In this document: positions 1 to 6,130 of the stretch, in pieces | Numbering within the stretch: the stretch's first letter is position 1 | How the letters are laid out: each line of letters begins with the position of its first letter | Assembly (NCBI GenBank): GCA_023621895.1 | Contig: JAMOAF010000777.1 | Span: 1-6,811 of the forward strand | Direction: 5' to 3' | Length of the DNA: 6,811 nt | DNA from: Planctomycetota bacterium | Lineage (GTDB): Bacteria; Planctomycetota; Planctomycetia; Pirellulales; Thermoguttaceae | Translations under genes and position numbers: made by a program | The notes under the pieces: generated by a model | Told to the model about the DNA's origin: nothing | Databases searched by the model: none | The model's input: only the letters and a program-made list of their open reading frames with translations

Positions 1-592
1 TTACCAGAACCATGTCGCCTTGGACCGTGCTGATCGCGTCCAAGCCCTTTGTCGGGTGTTCAAAGAACAGGGTCCGAACGCCCAGACTTTCGAGAGTACC
101 GGCAATATTCTCGGGTCCGGTGTAGTGAATGCCGCTTGCTCGGCGGAGCGTGTCTGCCGCCATCTCGATTTCTCGATTTCTGAGGGGGCGACCGTCATCC
201 CCACCGAACTTCCTCAACTTTACTTGGAGTCGCGAGTGGGTGATTTCTTCGATCTCGTCATACGCCCGAACATACTTCCGGGCGGCGACGGTAATCGACG
301 GGTCTTTGCGGAGAGGCGCGTGAGCCCGGAAGGCGAACCGCGGCGGCGCCGCGGCCGTTTCCGCGTAAAGAAGGTCCTGGATCGTGCAGCTCAAGGCTGC
401 GGACAGGCGGACAAGTTCGCTGACGCCGGGTTCGGTCTTCCCCGCTTCATAATTGGTGATCGTGTTCCGGCTGACGCCGACACGGGCGGCGAGCTGAGCC
501 ACGGTCATGTGCATGGCCGCGCGCTGCTTGTGTATGAGATCACCCACCCTACCGGGTGGCCCTGTCGCGGATGCAGCGGCTTTTCTGGGCAT
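1..592 (-). CDS. XRE-family HTH regulator fused to ImmA/IrrE-type domain (3' end beyond the window)
   Basis: The frame stays open for 197 codons from the ATG at 592-590 to the window edge, so the C-terminus is missing. Residues ~16-76 form a classic XRE/Cro-C1 helix-turn-helix: the stretch MTVAQLAARVGVSRNTITNY followed by EAGKTEP shows the first helix, turn, recognition helix and the usual Y-E-x-G-K-x-x-P ending. After a linker (77-143), residues 144-197 (AADTLRRASGI..., NIAGTLESLGVRTLFFE, DAISTVQGDMVLV) match the opening of ImmA/IrrE metallopeptidase-type domains. The HExxH zinc motif would lie beyond the edge and cannot be checked. Proteins of this architecture bind DNA; separate ImmA/IrrE enzymes cleave partner repressors in ICEBs1 and Deinococcus, which is family knowledge and not shown here. 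No strong Shine-Dalgarno precedes the ATG. An in-frame TTG at 643-641 would add 17 residues, but the ATG fits the domain start better. The neighbouring IS debris suggests an accessory or mobile setting. Confidence 0.82.
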   Translation of the reverse strand, partial: MPRKAAASATGPPGRVGDLIHKQRAAMHMTVAQLAARVGVSRNTITNYEAGKTEPGVSELVRLSAALSCTIQDLLYAETAAAPPRFAFRAHAPLRKDPSITVAARKYVRAYDEIEEITHSRLQVKLRKFGGDDGRPLRNREIEMAADTLRRASGIHYTGPENIAGTLESLGVRTLFFEHPTKGLDAISTVQGDMVLV

Positions 593-698
593 GGTTCGAC
601 GCCGTCCAGGTGAGTGGGGGGGGTAACTCGGCTCCTTGTGCAAGACCAGCTTCTTCGTGCATACTTATTTGAGCGTTTCTGGGTTTAATCAGCGCATC

Positions 699-716
699 TG
701 CACAATCGATTGTACA
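699..716. promoter_or_regulatory. 18-bp palindrome, candidate operator for the XRE regulator
   Basis: TGCACAATCGATTGTACA is an inverted repeat in which 8 of 9 base pairs match; the central 12 bp (702-713, ACAATCGATTGT) are perfect. It sits 107 bp upstream of the regulator's ATG, in the AT-richer part of the gap. Dimeric XRE repressors commonly bind such dyads at their own promoters. That this one is bound by the neighbouring protein is inference from position and symmetry. A chance palindrome is possible, and no second copy was found nearby. Confidence 0.35.
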
Positions 717-897
717 TTCAAACAAAGATAAGGGCAATGTAGCCAGATCACGCCGCATGAAAGACTAAATGAGCTTGCGTGATTGTAGGGAGGAATTCAT
801 GAGAGCGTGATAGCCGCGTGGGCAAGCCCCAAGACCGTTTGACGTAGGCGCAAGTCACAGCCTTTTGCTAGGTTACGGTGTTTCCGAATCCGCCAGC

Positions 898-904
898 AAG
901 GAGG
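898..904 (+). promoter_or_regulatory. Strong Shine-Dalgarno that sets the transposase start
   Basis: AAGGAGG lies 8 nt before the ATG at 913. The reading frame is also open from an ATG at 865, but that codon has no such site, so 913 is taken as the true start and the extra 16 residues are rejected. Confidence 0.7.
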
Positions 905-912
905 CTGTGACG

Positions 913-1707
913 ATGGAAGAACAAGGACGTTGCGTACTTCAGGCAGATGAGAACGGTCGCGTCTTGGACCGGCTGGCAACGCTCGAACAGGTTATCACGC
1001 AGACCGACGTTCGGCAAGTCTTAATTGAAACCGGGCGAATCAACGCACGAGCCTGCAAGTTGACTCATGAGGTCATGTTGTGGGTGGTATTGGCGATGGG
1101 AATTCTTACTGACCTGCCGATTCGGCAGGTGTTCAAGCATGCCAGGCGTTTGCGAATGGGTGAGGTGTCTCCCCATCGTTCCAGTCTGTGCCTCGCGCGG
1201 CAGCGGCTTGGGCTGGAGCCGCTGCTTCGACTGCATGAACGCGTGGTGCGGCCGCTGGGGACTCCCGGGACGCCCGGCGCGTACTTTCGGCATTGGCACA
1301 TGGTGGCGATCGACGGAACGGTGCTGAACGTTCCCGACACCCCGCCGAATGCCGCTTACTTCGGCCGCCCTTCCGGCGGCGATCGGGGGGAAGGAGCGTT
1401 TCCCCAAGTGCGCAAGCTGAGCTTGGTTGAAATCGGCACGCATGTGGAACTGGCTTTCCAGGTCGCGGGGTGTTACACGAGTGAGGAAGCAATGTTTCCG
1501 TCCTTGCTGAGACATCTCCAGCCAGGCATGCTGCTGATGTTTGACCGCAATTTTTTCAGCTACAAGCTACTTTCCGCACATCTCATGCGGAATTATCTCG
1601 AATTACCGCGGCAGACACAATGGCGCGGTTCTATTGAGCGATCGCTGATTTCCTGGGCGTCTACTACCTGGCCCTGCTTGCCGAAGCCCTGCTCGAGCGA
1701 GAATTGA
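913..1707 (+). pseudogene. IS4-type transposase, 3'-truncated
   Basis: The first ~225 residues look like an IS4-family transposase. They contain an N-terminal IS4 domain (about residues 15-105: LIETGRINARACKLTHEVMLWVV..., LRMGEVSPHRSSLCLARQRLG) and then the start of the DDE catalytic domain. The first catalytic Asp is D134 in MVAIDGTVLNVPDT. The second is D211 in LLMFDRNFFSY. Family members usually exceed 400 residues and carry the catalytic Glu roughly 100 residues further on. Here the similarity stops near nt 1585 and the frame ends after an unrelated tail (EL PRQTQWRGS...) at residue 264, so the DDE triad is incomplete. The start is supported by the AAGGAGG site at 898-904. The 5' half is undamaged, suggesting a fairly recent truncation. 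It is probably inactive as a transposase; whether the short protein is made is unknown. Confidence 0.8.
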
Positions 1708-1934
1708 GAAAAGCGATGGAACGCGAGGGGCTAGAATCGCTTCCCATGTACCCGGAAGGCCGAGACTGCCGATGCCCCACCACGCGGCGACTGATCGACA
1801 TTTTCGATCCCATCCAACGACACGAAATCCATCAGACCGGCCAAGCACCGACCGTCATGGTCACGAAACTTACTGCGCTGCGGCGACGCCTGCTTCGCCT
1901 CCTCGGCATCCCCGCATCATCCTATGGCCAGTGA
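1641..1934 (+). pseudogene. C-terminal fragment of a second transposase (IS1634-like)
   Basis: In another plus-strand frame, 1641-1934 reads IADFLGVYYLALLAEALLER, then ELRKAMEREGLESLPMYPEG, RDCRCPTTRRLIDIFDPIQR and ends LLRLLGIPASSYGQ before a TGA. The block ERELRrAM...LPlYPE..C..PTtrrildlF...QRH, with a closing LTxLxRxxLxLLG, is one I associate with C-termini of IS1634-type DDE transposases; this is recall, not a search. There is no start codon in frame at its beginning, and a TGA at 1635-1637 blocks upstream extension. The overlapping IS4 frame reads SIER just before, so a single-base loss around 1638-1642 (SIER|IADFLG) may have shifted the frame. It could instead be the C-terminus of the same element after an internal deletion. 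It is a dead fragment either way. Confidence 0.6.
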
Positions 1935-2005
1935 ACAACTTGCGGAGCTCGGGTAATTAACAGAAAATCAAACGGAGAAGTGCGGAAAGTAGGATAGAGG
2001 GATAA

Positions 2006-2128
2006 ATGAGGGATGTGATTCGGCAAAAAACCATCGATGGCCTGGCGAACACGGCCGATCGTGGTATTCTCGACGCGGCCCGTGAGCGTCAGGCGGTCGT
2101 GGTCACTCTTAATGCCGAATTTGATCAA
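2006..2128 (+). pseudogene. Remnant of a DUF5615 (PIN-like) domain
   Basis: From an ATG at 2006 the frame reads MRDVIRQKTIDGLANTADRG then ILDAARERQAVVVTLNAEFD. The pattern D-x-x-ILxxAxExxxVVVTLxxxF resembles the second half of DUF5615 PIN-like domains, where a TLDxDF motif carries acidic active-site residues. Here the usual Asp of TLDADF is Asn (TLNAEF). The N-terminal half with the first acidic cluster is missing. Beyond the EFD codons the frame continues only as an antisense shadow of the neighbouring large gene. DUF5615 proteins are usually ~110-120 residues and often the toxin half of small toxin-antitoxin pairs; no partner is visible. The assignment rests on about 30 residues and could be wrong. 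Confidence 0.42.
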
Positions 2129-5100
2129 TCGCGCTGCCCGCAAACGCCCAGGTCCCGCAGTCGCAGCACCCCGGCAACCTCTTTCATTTCGGTCAAATCC
2201 AGCGCCTTGCGGTTCATCGCGACGCTGAGGCCGACGAGTTTGATGGGGAACTGGATGCGGTCTTTTCTGCTCGGGGAAGTGCTGGTCCAGCGCGCGCCCG
2301 GCGAGATGTTCGGCACGCTCGTATTGCCGTCGATGGGGAAACTCATGAACCGCCAGCCGTCGTGGCAGATCGCCAGGTCGCCCGGCCAATCGTGCCAGAC
2401 GCCTTCGGTCAGCCACAAGGCGCCGGCCGCGTCTTCGATCTCGAAGATGATCTTGCCCCACCCCGAGTCGCCCTTGACCCAGACGCCAATGGCCGTCGGC
2501 TTCCCCGGCGCGGAGTCGGGCTGAGCGCGTTTCAATCGGGTATACTCGCCGATGATGTCGGGCAATTGCCCCTTTCGGCGGAGCTCGAGCTGTAGGCTCG
2601 GCCCCTTTTCTTCATCGTCAACCTGCGCCAACGCAAACTCGCCGGCGACTCGAATCGGCAGCCCGCGGGGAGTAGGCTGGGCCAGACGGGCGTCCCCCTC
2701 GGCGACCGACCACTTCGCAAGGTCGTTCATTGGATCGACGACGCGGAACGAGTCCGGTGGAGCGGCAAAGCGGCGCTGGCGAACCTCGATCGATCCGCAC
2801 GCCAGCGGCGCGACGACGTACACCGGCGCGGCGCCGCAGTCGACGTCGAAACTCTTGCCCTCGCCGATCAAGGTCGGATTGCCGTAAAAGCCGACGAGCG
2901 TCGGCGCAACGAGTTTCGAAAACGAAAGCCGCAGCCGGGCCTCGCCGCACGCCGTCCACAACGCATAGACCAACTTGCCGTCGGACCGTTGGAACTCCAA
3001 TGCGTACACGGTTGTCGACCCCGTCGCGATGCGGGACGGCGGTCCGACCTGGTCCAGCACCTTCGTCAACGTGGCCACGGCGACGTAGGCCGGTTTCGGG
3101 TAGAGTAGCGGGTTGCGGCGGCACAGCCCTCCGGCCCCCCAGAGCGTATTGAAGTACGCGTTGCCGGCGTCGTGAAGAATGGCCGGGTTGATGTGCTTGA
3201 ACCGGTACGCGTGGCACAGCAGCATGTCGCGGACGATCCACTCGGCCTGCCGCCGCGCTCCCAGGCTGCGATCGGTGCGGGCGGTGAATTCAAAGCAGCC
3301 GGTCACCGGCAGATCGTGGCCGTACTTACGCGCTACCTCCCGCGCCAGCCAGATGCCCTGCGTCGAACCCTCCCACAGCAGCTCCGGCATGCCGGTCTGC
3401 CCCACCGCTTCGACGCCGATAGAGTCGATGTACTTCGCATCGAACCCGTGGCGCAGCAGCGCGGCCAGAATCGAGGCGGAGCTGCTCGTGTTGCCGACCA
3501 GCAATTCGACCTCGGGAAACCGCTCGCGATAGAATTGCGCGGCGAACTGGCCGATCTCGACCCGAAGCTTGCCGTCCCGCACCGCCTGTTCGTCTTCGAC
3601 GGGCTTCTCTCCGACCAGTTCGGCCGGCACATAGTGTGCATAGCTCTCGTGGAAAATGTCGGCGCTGCGGCAGTGGGGAAACCGCTCCCTCATCTGGCGG
3701 ACGAGCGCTTCGGCCTGGTCGTAGGCCTTTTTTTTGTCCGCCATGTCCTTCGGCGCCAGGCTCCAGCCCAATTGGTTCAGCGTGATCTTCCACGGCGCCA
3801 TGTCCGCTTCCGAGTAGTCGCACCAGCCGAATGTCGTCTTGCGGAGCCCGGCCTTGAAGAGCATCGGCCCGGCGATTTCCTTCTCGCCCGCGCCGTAGTG
3901 CGCCCCGGCGAACCACCATGTGCCGTAGGGTGAATCGTAACCGGCCTTGCGCGTGTCATTGCCCAACAGGGCGCACGCGGCCGAGTGCGCGAGCAACTCT
4001 CGGCCGCGCTGGTCGACGAGGGTAAGCTCAATGCCGTACCACCCCAGGGCATTCCTATCGAGTGGAATGCGGACGGTCTTCTCTTCGCCGGCCGCCGCGA
4101 ACACCAGTTTTTCGCTTGCCTGGCCAGTCGTGCGGCCACCCGCGTCGTGAATCGTCCAGCCGAACACGACCGACGAGGGCCGTGTTCCCTTCAGCACGGC
4201 CGTCATCTCCGGCCGCTCGTCGTTGTGGAAGATGTTTCCCGGCTGGCCGCTCTTCAAGCGAAGAGATACGGGGCTGCGCTCGAGCGTCGCGCCGAACAGG
4301 TGCACTCCGCTGGTTGATTTCTTGTCCGGTTTGTGGCGGCGGTCCCACTGGGCGTAGACGCCGTCGAGCTTGCCGAGAAACTCGAAATCGAGGTAGGCGG
4401 AGCGCATCATCGAAGCGTGGGGATCCTCCTCCATCGACAAGAGGTCGAGGATCTCGCCCGGCTTGAGCTGGAATTCCACCAGCAGCAACGGCGTCTCGAT
4501 CGCCTGGCCGTTCTTTTCGAAGCGGACCGAGCCGACCTGCACCACGCCCGGACCCGCCGGTTCGCCGGGGCGGGGCAGGATGATCGTCGTGTCGGCAATT
4601 GCGTCGCCGCGGCCGGACGTGGCGAATCGGGTCAGGCGGGCGGTGAGGATCGGGTCGAGGTCCGGAGCGGGGTCCACCGCGCACAACACCCACGCGCGGC
4701 AGTAGGTGGCTTGCGGCACCGAGAAATGGGCCGTCTCCGGCATACCGTCGAGCGCGGTTCGGGCGAGGTGCTCGTCGCATTCGAGCGCCCAGGAGCCCTT
4801 GCACTCCTTGACCGCGCCGACATCGACGCTCGTCTGGCCGCCGGCGACCAAGATCGGCACGCCGCCAACGGTCTCGAGGCCCGGCGGGAGCGAAACCGCG
4901 GCGCTCCGCATTGCGCCCGGCCTGGCGATCCACTTCACGTCCAAAGGAAGAAACACACCCGCGTCGTGATAGTTTTTAAACGAGCGTGCACGGCGGACCT
5001 GTCCGGCTTCCGGCAGCGAGATTTCAAGGCTCTGGAGCTTGCCGGCCGCGTCGCGCCGCCCGGCGTATTGGCCATCCAGGTAGATCGCGACGCCGTCCTG

Positions 5101-5580
5101 ATCCTGTCTTGCTTCGAACGTGATGAAGCGCTGTGAAGCGGCGGGAAGCTGCGACCAGCGGGCAATCAGGTCGTCTTGTTGCTCGTTGGTGTAACGGCCC
5201 AACCGCGGCCGGCTATGGTAGCGGACCAGCCCGGAGAAATTGACGGCGGCCTCGGGCAGGATTTCCTCTTTCCAGACGGCTGCGCCGTTTTCAGTCGCCT
5301 TTCTTCGGATTCGCTCCGGTTCCACGCGCCCGCGGAAAACATGCGACTTGCCATCGTCGAGACGCACGGTGATCGTTGCCCAGCGTTCGGCGTCGCCGAG
5401 TTGGAGCTCCGCGCTTAGGGCGTCGTCCCCCTCGGCCAGCGGCACCGTCGCCACGTTGCCGGGACGATCCGCGCCCTTTCCTGCGGCTACAAGAAGCGAC
5501 AAGAGCGAGATGCCGCCAAACAAGATGACCAGTCGAGACCGTTGCCTTGTTGTGGGCCGTTCGGTGTGCGAGGAATACAT
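2125..5580 (-). CDS. Secreted 1151-residue protein, predicted TIM-barrel glycosidase-like with accessory beta domains
   Basis: The start at 5580 is supported by GGAAAGGA (5586-5593) five nt upstream. Residues 16-37 form a Sec signal peptide (RLVILFGGISLLSLLVAAG), probably cut after VAA (33) or GKGA (37). Residues ~40-545 are beta-rich and unrecognised; ~130-200 (ITFEARQDQDGVAIYLDGQY) recall a LamG or concanavalin-like fold. Residues ~549-830 look like a clan-A-type (beta/alpha)8 barrel: GTWWFAGAHYGAGEKEIAGP, then DIFHESYAHYVP with E645, and TGCFEFTAR with E764. The ~120-residue spacing suits an acid/base and nucleophile pair, but the classic NE motif is absent. LLYPKPAYVAVATLTKVLD (~827) and DGKLVYALWT (~872) suggest the barrel end and a beta-sandwich. 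Residues ~944-1151 (FRVVDPMNDLAKW..., GVWVKGDSGWGKIIFEIED) resemble a carbohydrate-binding module. Export and a polysaccharide substrate are inferred. The last codons (GVCGQRD, stop TGA) may derive from adjoining debris. It is divergent from the beta-helix gene at 6131. Confidence 0.72.
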   Translation of the reverse strand: MYSSHTERPTTRQRSRLVILFGGISLLSLLVAAGKGADRPGNVATVPLAEGDDALSAELQLGDAERWATITVRLDDGKSHVFRGRVEPERIRRKATENGAAVWKEEILPEAAVNFSGLVRYHSRPRLGRYTNEQQDDLIARWSQLPAASQRFITFEARQDQDGVAIYLDGQYAGRRDAAGKLQSLEISLPEAGQVRRARSFKNYHDAGVFLPLDVKWIARPGAMRSAAVSLPPGLETVGGVPILVAGGQTSVDVGAVKECKGSWALECDEHLARTALDGMPETAHFSVPQATYCRAWVLCAVDPAPDLDPILTARLTRFATSGRGDAIADTTIILPRPGEPAGPGVVQVGSVRFEKNGQAIETPLLLVEFQLKPGEILDLLSMEEDPHASMMRSAYLDFEFLGKLDGVYAQWDRRHKPDKKSTSGVHLFGATLERSPVSLRLKSGQPGNIFHNDERPEMTAVLKGTRPSSVVFGWTIHDAGGRTTGQASEKLVFAAAGEEKTVRIPLDRNALGWYGIELTLVDQRGRELLAHSAACALLGNDTRKAGYDSPYGTWWFAGAHYGAGEKEIAGPMLFKAGLRKTTFGWCDYSEADMAPWKITLNQLGWSLAPKDMADKKKAYDQAEALVRQMRERFPHCRSADIFHESYAHYVPAELVGEKPVEDEQAVRDGKLRVEIGQFAAQFYRERFPEVELLVGNTSSSASILAALLRHGFDAKYIDSIGVEAVGQTGMPELLWEGSTQGIWLAREVARKYGHDLPVTGCFEFTARTDRSLGARRQAEWIVRDMLLCHAYRFKHINPAILHDAGNAYFNTLWGAGGLCRRNPLLYPKPAYVAVATLTKVLDQVGPPSRIATGSTTVYALEFQRSDGKLVYALWTACGEARLRLSFSKLVAPTLVGFYGNPTLIGEGKSFDVDCGAAPVYVVAPLACGSIEVRQRRFAAPPDSFRVVDPMNDLAKWSVAEGDARLAQPTPRGLPIRVAGEFALAQVDDEEKGPSLQLELRRKGQLPDIIGEYTRLKRAQPDSAPGKPTAIGVWVKGDSGWGKIIFEIEDAAGALWLTEGVWHDWPGDLAICHDGWRFMSFPIDGNTSVPNISPGARWTSTSPSRKDRIQFPIKLVGLSVAMNRKALDLTEMKEVAGVLRLRDLGVCGQRD

Positions 5581-5674
5581 GGCCGTCCTTTCCTTTCACG
5601 GCGTGGTCTGCGGTGAATGCCGACTACTCACCCCCTCATTGTGGCTGTGCGTGAAGCGTTGTACAACCGCCGTC

Positions 5675-5693
5675 CCGGTTGCTGCTCAACCGG
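5675..5693. other. GC-rich hairpin upstream of the large secreted gene
   Basis: CCGGTTG-CTGCT-CAACCGG is a perfect 7-bp stem with a 5-nt loop, about 95 bp upstream of the minus-strand start at 5580. A 10-bp palindrome GTTGTACAAC lies at 5658-5667, between hairpin and gene. On the minus strand TTGTAC, 17 nt, CACAAT gives a weak -35/-10 pair overlapping this palindrome, too poor to annotate as a promoter. There is no T-run, so it is not an intrinsic terminator. It could be a regulatory structure or part of the neighbouring repeat debris. Confidence 0.35.
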
Positions 5694-5752
5694 CGATCTG
5701 CTAAGAGTGTAGAGCTGAGTTGGCGAGTTGCTTGCCGTACGTGGGGTGCTGT

Positions 5753-5901
5753 AGAGCGGGCCAACCCGATGCGGTTGGAAATGTCGTTGCTGCTGCTCGG
5801 AACCGAATAAGTCTCCACGAGTAAAATACGAGCGCCGCCCCACCGAGCAATACCGACCGTAATAGGGCGCGACGGGCCTGGAGACCCGTCCTACAGACCG
5901 T
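5753..5901. repeat. Tandem intergenic repeat, unit 1
   Basis: This unit has a 93-bp block (5753-5845), a 24-nt core and a 32-bp block (5870-5901). The first block matches 5912-6004 with one difference (A/G at 5828, the equivalent G at 5987). The last block is identical to 6030-6061. Inside are two dyads: CCAACC-(6)-GGTTGG at 5761-5778, and GACGGG-(8)-CCCGTC at 5871-5890. The latter sits in a motif I recall as widespread between planctomycete genes. Minus-strand reading frames across it are open but low-complexity and repeat the same peptide, so I regard them as non-coding. Confidence 0.88.
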
Positions 5902-5911
5902 AGGGTGGTGC

Positions 5912-6061
5912 AGAGCGGGCCAACCCGATGCGGTTGGAAATGTCGTTGCTGCTGCTCGGAACCGAATAAGTCTCCACGAGTAAAATGCGAGCGCCGCCCC
6001 ACCGTGAAGTGCCGGCCGGATAGCGGCTTCGACGGGCCTGGAGACCCGTCCTACAGACCGT
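5912..6061. repeat. Tandem intergenic repeat, unit 2
   Basis: This is the second copy, 159-160 bp downstream of the first and in the same orientation. Its 93-bp block is 5912-6004, its diverged core 6005-6029 and its 32-bp block 6030-6061. The dyads CCAACC...GGTTGG and GACGGG...CCCGTC are both preserved. The ends are nearly identical between copies, while the cores differ at many positions and in length by one. The unit stops about 30 bp before the likely -10 element of the beta-helix gene. Confidence 0.88.
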
Positions 6062-6068
6062 GCAACCA

Positions 6069-6099
6069 TCGACTCCTCGCCGGCTCCATGCGGTATGAT
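6069..6099 (+). promoter_or_regulatory. Candidate sigma70-type promoter for the beta-helix gene
   Basis: TATGAT at 6094-6099 matches the -10 consensus at five of six bases. TCGACT at 6069-6074 is a four-of-six match to -35, with a long 19-bp spacer. Transcription would start near 6106, giving a ~25-nt leader that contains the AAGAGG ribosome site at 6117-6122. It is predicted by eye only. Confidence 0.35.
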
Positions 6100-6130
6100 T
6101 GCTCAAGACATCGAACAAGAGGTACCCATC

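Larger units (their letters stand above)
593..912. other. Intergenic stretch between regulator and IS remnant
   Basis: This 320-bp stretch lies upstream of both the minus-strand regulator and the plus-strand transposase. It is more AT-rich than its surroundings around 655-735. It holds a run of eight G (616-623; C8 on the regulator's strand, 24 nt before its ATG), the palindrome listed separately, and the transposase Shine-Dalgarno. I see no convincing coding region and no clear -35/-10 pair. The left end of the IS element must lie in the right half of the stretch, but I could not find terminal inverted repeats matching anything near 1935-1990. Confidence 0.6.

Noticed and set aside
20..613. 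197-codon plus-strand open frame
   Set aside because: It is antisense to the XRE-ImmA gene, whose HTH and domain order are clear. The plus-strand product has no recognisable motif and is rich in Arg/Gly, typical of a shadow frame.
1021..1515. Minus-strand open frame opposite the transposase
   Set aside because: It is the antisense shadow of the IS4-type transposase, with low-complexity composition and no ribosome site.
780..1990. Terminal inverted repeats of an intact IS element
   Set aside because: Comparing 780-860 with the reverse complement of 1925-1990 showed only a six-base match (GCAAGT), no more than chance.
1922..2461. 179-codon minus-strand open frame spanning the end of the large gene
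   Set aside because: Its first part is an out-of-frame shadow of the large gene (Arg-rich). The rest is antisense to the DUF5615-like fragment and IS debris.
3728..3735. A8 tract on the coding strand giving A AAA AAG in frame, a slippery-heptamer pattern
   Set aside because: A -1 shift would end in an Arg/Gly-rich tail without any domain, destroying the barrel. The zero frame is fully coherent. I see no obvious downstream structure requirement, so it is probably just Lys-Lys-Lys codons.
3172..3933. 253-codon plus-strand open frame
   Set aside because: It is antisense to the barrel-encoding part of the large gene, which has the signal peptide and coherent domains. Long antisense frames are expected at this GC content.
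4333..5136. 267-codon plus-strand open frame
   Set aside because: It is antisense to the N-terminal half of the large gene, with no motif and no ribosome site.
5871..5890. GACGGG...CCCGTC hairpin as an intrinsic terminator
   Set aside because: It has no following T-run on either strand, occurs in both repeat units and lies between divergent starts, where no transcript should end.
5628..6002. Minus-strand frame with internal repeats in its protein (SEQQQRHFQPHRVGPL twice)
   Set aside because: The repetition is the intergenic DNA repeat read through. Conservation is at DNA level with dyads, and there is no ribosome site or domain.
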